A DNA stretch of 8,482 bases from Alphaproteobacteria bacterium (GTDB lineage: Bacteria; Pseudomonadota; Alphaproteobacteria; Elsterales; Elsteraceae): NCBI GenBank assembly GCA_013297545.1, contig JAAFHH010000107.1, forward strand, positions 1 to 8,482, read 5' to 3'. The number at the start of each line of letters is the position of its first letter. Position 1 is the stretch's first letter. The notes beneath the pieces were generated by a model that saw nothing but the letters and a program-made list of their open reading frames with translations, searched no databases and was not told the DNA's origin. The position numbers were made by a program, and so were the translations under genes. Of this stretch, positions 6,446 to 8,482 are shown piece after piece.

Positions 6446-6886
6446 ATGTCCAACTTCTTCCGCCACAACCTGCGCCACCCAAGCGTTCAGACCCTGTTCG
6501 ATTACTGGGACATTGAACGCAAAGGCCAGCCGATGCCGCGCCAGCGTCAGCTGAACTCGGCGGCGATCGTGCCGTGGGCGGAGAACCTGATCATCTTGAA
6601 GGTGCAGGAACGCAAGAATTTCAGCTACGGCTTCTATGGCATCGGCCTGAAACAGGCGTTCGGCGTCGACATGACGGGTGCTGATGTCGGCTCGCTGCCG
6701 CCCGAACAAGCCGCCGTGCTGCGCGCCGAGTACCGCGCCGTCGTCAACAACCAGAAACCCAATTGGCGGATCTACACCGCCTGGTTCCAAGACACGATGC
6801 AGACCTGGGAACGCTTGACCCTCCCACTCGCCAACGAGCGCGGCAGTGTGGGGTTGTTGTTGGTGGGGGCCTACCGGCTGAATTAA
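6446..6886 (+). CDS. PAS_5-type PAS domain protein
   Basis: The 146-residue protein is essentially one PAS-like sensory domain with no output domain. It follows the pattern of the small PAS_5 proteins of alphaproteobacteria: TLFDYWDIERKG near the start (17-27), LNSAAIVPWAENLIILKV (36-53), YGFYGIGLKQAFGVDMTGADVG (61-82, the G-x-x-L then G-x-D-x-T-G core), a helix with PPEQAAVLRAEYRAVV, and the C-terminal ERLTLPLANERGSVGLLLVG (122-141). Such proteins may bind a small ligand or a partner; the ligand is unknown. ATG 6446 is the only possible start, since an in-frame TAG lies 37 nt upstream. The ribosome site is weak and possibly inside a hairpin. The stop TAA (6884-6886) overlaps the stop of the opposing ghrA gene in a shared TTAA. 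Confidence 0.85.
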   Translation: MSNFFRHNLRHPSVQTLFDYWDIERKGQPMPRQRQLNSAAIVPWAENLIILKVQERKNFSYGFYGIGLKQAFGVDMTGADVGSLPPEQAAVLRAEYRAVVNNQKPNWRIYTAWFQDTMQTWERLTLPLANERGSVGLLLVGAYRLN

Positions 6887-6898
6887 TAGCCGGCCCCC
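6865..6898. terminator. Bidirectional hairpin at the PAS_5 / ghrA convergence
   Basis: CCGGCT (6874-6879) and AGCCGG (6888-6893) form a perfect 6-bp stem around GAATTAAT. GGGGG (6865-6869) and CCCCC (6894-6898) add 5 bp after a 4-nt bulge (CCTA). Both stop codons, TAA on plus (6884-6886) and TAA on minus (6885-6883), lie in the loop. The hairpin is thus made partly of the last codons of both genes. No T-run follows in either direction, so efficiency as an intrinsic terminator is uncertain. The structure is seen directly; shared termination is inferred from position between converging genes. Confidence 0.55.
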
Positions 6899-7824
6899 AT
6901 ATCCACGGTATTCGTTGGCGGCTCACCAGCCCGGTAGCGGCGCACTTCCTCGGTGATCAGCGCGACTGTGCTGATTGGATCGCTGAGGGCTGCGACATGC
7001 GGAGTGACATCAATCTTCGGGTGCGCCCACAGCGGATTGTCGGCTGGCAGGGGCTCGACCTCGAACACGTCCAGCGCCGCCCAGCTGAGCCGGCCGTGGT
7101 CGAGGGCGGCGATCAGATCCGCTTCGACCAAATGACCGCCGCGGGCGAGGTTGATGATCGCACTGCCGTCCGGCATGCGCTGGAACAGATCGGCTGAAAG
7201 AATGCCGCGCGTGTCCGCGGTCAGCGGCAGCAGGTTGATCACCACGTCGGACCGAGCGGCGATCGCGCGCAAGCCGTCGGCGCCGGCAAACGTCGTGACC
7301 CCCGCGATCTGCTTCGGCCGCCGGCTCCAGCCCGCGACATCGAAGCCGAAATGGTTCAGACCCGCTGCCACGCGCTCCCCCATGGTGCCGAGGCCGAGCA
7401 GGCCAACCCGGCACTGCTCGGCGCGCTTGGGCAGGGCTTGGTGCCAGCGTCGCTCCGCCTGCAGGCGGCGGTAGTGCGGCAGGCCGCGGTGGAACGCAAG
7501 CGTGTGGGCAACCGCGATTTCGACCATCCAGGTCGTCATCACCGGGCAGATCAGCCGGCTGAGCACCACATGACGCGGAAAGGTCGGGTCGGTCAGCATG
7601 CTGTCGACCCCTGCCCACAGGCTCGCCACCCGCTTCAGGTTCGGGAACCGGGCGAGTGCGCCGGACGGCACAGCGGCGACCAGGGCGAGATCTACCGCGC
7701 CGGGATCGGTGATCGCGCGGTGGTCGAGGATCACCTCGTCTGGCATCGCCGCACTCAAGCGCTCGACCCATTCGGCCGCGCTGTCGAGCTTGCTGACATA
7801 GGCAATGGGGGCGTACTTGGACAT
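6883..7824 (-). CDS. ghrA: Glyoxylate/hydroxypyruvate reductase A (D-2-hydroxyacid dehydrogenase)
   Basis: This cytoplasmic enzyme reduces glyoxylate to glycolate and hydroxypyruvate to D-glycerate, usually with NADPH. From ATG 7824 the product is 313 residues, matching GhrA (about 312). The Rossmann motif GLGTMG is at 144-149, with WSRRP (166-170) after the second strand, where arginines would favour NADPH. The catalytic triad is present: Arg228 in NLARGG, Glu257 in DVFEVEPLP, His276 in TPHVAA. The C-terminal LDVFEVEPLPADNPLW and ITEEVRRYRAGEPP segments match the GhrA subgroup rather than GhrB or SerA. An in-frame ATG at 7878 would add 18 residues, but ATG 7824 is preferred: it gives the family length, GGGAG lies 8 nt upstream, and it falls 4 nt after the ldcA stop, as in an operon. 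Its end meets the PAS_5 gene head-on, with overlapping stops. Confidence 0.93.
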   Translation of the reverse strand: MSKYAPIAYVSKLDSAAEWVERLSAAMPDEVILDHRAITDPGAVDLALVAAVPSGALARFPNLKRVASLWAGVDSMLTDPTFPRHVVLSRLICPVMTTWMVEIAVAHTLAFHRGLPHYRRLQAERRWHQALPKRAEQCRVGLLGLGTMGERVAAGLNHFGFDVAGWSRRPKQIAGVTTFAGADGLRAIAARSDVVINLLPLTADTRGILSADLFQRMPDGSAIINLARGGHLVEADLIAALDHGRLSWAALDVFEVEPLPADNPLWAHPKIDVTPHVAALSDPISTVALITEEVRRYRAGEPPTNTVDMGAGY

Positions 7825-7828
7825 CGGC

Positions 7829-8482
7829 TCAGCTCCCGGCAGCATCCCAGCTAAGGCTGGCGCTGGTCCCGTCAACACTCACGGTGGCGATCGCCCCCAT
7901 CGGCAAGGTCGCCTTGCGGCGCGTGTGGCCGAAGGGAAAGCCCACGACCACCGGCACCGGCACGAATTCGCGGATGTGTGCGAGAGCGGTCGCGAAATCA
8001 TAGCCATAGTCGTTGGGGCCGGGCTCGGCGTTGGTGAAATCACCCAGCACGATCGCCTGCTGGCGGCTCAGCACACCGGCGTGCAGCAGCTGCAGCAGCA
8101 TGCGCTCGATCCGGTAGGGTGCTTCATCGACGTCCTCGAGTACCAGCACGCCACCTTCGATGCGCGGCAAGAACGGCGTGCCAACGAGCGAGGTCAGCAG
8201 GCACAGATTGCCGCCCCAGAGTGGGCCGCTCACCCGCAGCTGCTGCGGGCGGTCGGCTGTGAACGGGATCTCGACGGCCGCACCGCTGATCGCCTGCCAG
8301 AACCACTCAACCGTGTCGGCATCCGGCGTCTCCAGGCCGAGATCGCGCGCCAGGGTCGGCCCAGACCAACCATTGTGACCACCAGCCGCGAGGTTCGCCA
8401 TCAGGAAGGCGGTGAAGTCACTGTAGCCGACGAACTGGGCGGGACTTGCCCGCACCGCGTGCCAATCGATCGCCGGCAGCAG
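7829..8482 (-). CDS. ldcA: LD-carboxypeptidase (muramoyltetrapeptide carboxypeptidase), 5' end outside window
   Basis: This S66-family serine peptidase removes the terminal D-Ala from tetrapeptides in peptidoglycan recycling. The gene is cut by the window edge: the frame is open to 8482 and the sequence before the GTG at 8455 (LLPAIDWHA) is family-like, so GTG is an internal valine, not the start. Of the visible 217 residues, the Ser-Glu-His triad is complete: Ser21 in GYSDFT, Glu116 in LVLEDVDE, His186 in FPFGHTRRKATLPMG. GPLWGGNLCLL (87-97) is also typical. Spacing between triad residues fits LdcA of about 300 residues, so roughly 90 N-terminal residues are missing. No signal peptide can be judged. 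ghrA follows after 4 bp and is probably co-transcribed, although no metabolic link between cell-wall recycling and hydroxypyruvate reduction is obvious. Confidence 0.94.
   Translation of the reverse strand: MLPAIDWHAVRASPAQFVGYSDFTAFLMANLAAGGHNGWSGPTLARDLGLETPDADTVEWFWQAISGAAVEIPFTADRPQQLRVSGPLWGGNLCLLTSLVGTPFLPRIEGGVLVLEDVDEAPYRIERMLLQLLHAGVLSRQQAIVLGDFTNAEPGPNDYGYDFATALAHIREFVPVPVVVGFPFGHTRRKATLPMGAIATVSVDGTSASLSWDAAGS

Noticed and set aside
7010..7771. 253-codon frame on minus inside ghrA, different frame
   Set aside because: It is extremely Arg/Pro/Gly-rich, typical of an out-of-frame reading of a GC-rich gene; ghrA itself has all catalytic residues.
8453..8455. GTG as the true start of ldcA
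   Set aside because: The nine codons before it, up to the window edge, are in frame and family-like (LLPAIDWHA), and the catalytic serine would be only about a dozen residues from the start instead of about 115.
1..8482. CRISPR array, insertion sequence, integrase, tRNA or rRNA
   Set aside because: No regularly spaced repeats, transposase-like frames, terminal inverted repeats of element size, or tRNA-like folds were noticed.

Overview
The window is a gene-dense, GC-rich piece of bacterial chromosome. Domain content (a TPR/ATP-grasp-like fusion, a PAS_5-type protein, a TerB-like protein, DUF1499) and the GC-rich stem with a GCTTGC apex after gpmI suggest an alphaproteobacterium, perhaps near Rhodospirillales. 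This placement is an inference from gene families and composition; no rRNA or tRNA is present to test it.

Layout, left to right: (1) 10-33, a GC-rich terminator-like hairpin; (2) 61-1617 minus, gpmI, cofactor-independent phosphoglycerate mutase; (3) 1618-1691, a short divergent spacer; (4) 1692-2357 and 2380-3798 plus, an OmpR/PhoB-type response regulator followed by its membrane histidine kinase; (5) 4115-5755 and 3735-4118 minus, a two-gene unit made of a TPR protein with an ATP-grasp-like C-terminal half, coupled by an ATGA overlap to a DUF1499 protein whose 3' end runs 64 bp into the kinase gene from the opposite strand; (6) 5756-5965, a 210-bp divergent spacer with paired GTGTC/GACAC words; (7) 5966-6391 and 6446-6886 plus, a TerB-like protein and a PAS_5-type protein; (8) 8482-7829 and 7824-6883 minus, the 3' part of an LD-carboxypeptidase gene (ldcA) followed after 4 bp by a GhrA-type glyoxylate/hydroxypyruvate reductase. 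The PAS and ghrA genes converge and share a TTAA in which both stop codons lie, inside the loop of a hairpin.

Functionally the window mixes core metabolism (gpmI, ghrA), cell-wall recycling (ldcA), one two-component system of unknown signal, and a central block of poorly characterised proteins (TPR/ATP-grasp-like, DUF1499, TerB-like, PAS_5). Nothing in the sequence ties these into one pathway. Coding density is close to complete, with no insertion sequence, phage gene, CRISPR array, integrase or RNA gene visible. I found no convincing new defence or mobile system. The least described parts are the TPR/ATP-grasp-like protein with its altered metal-site motif, the DUF1499 partner, and the two tightly packed convergent gene ends.
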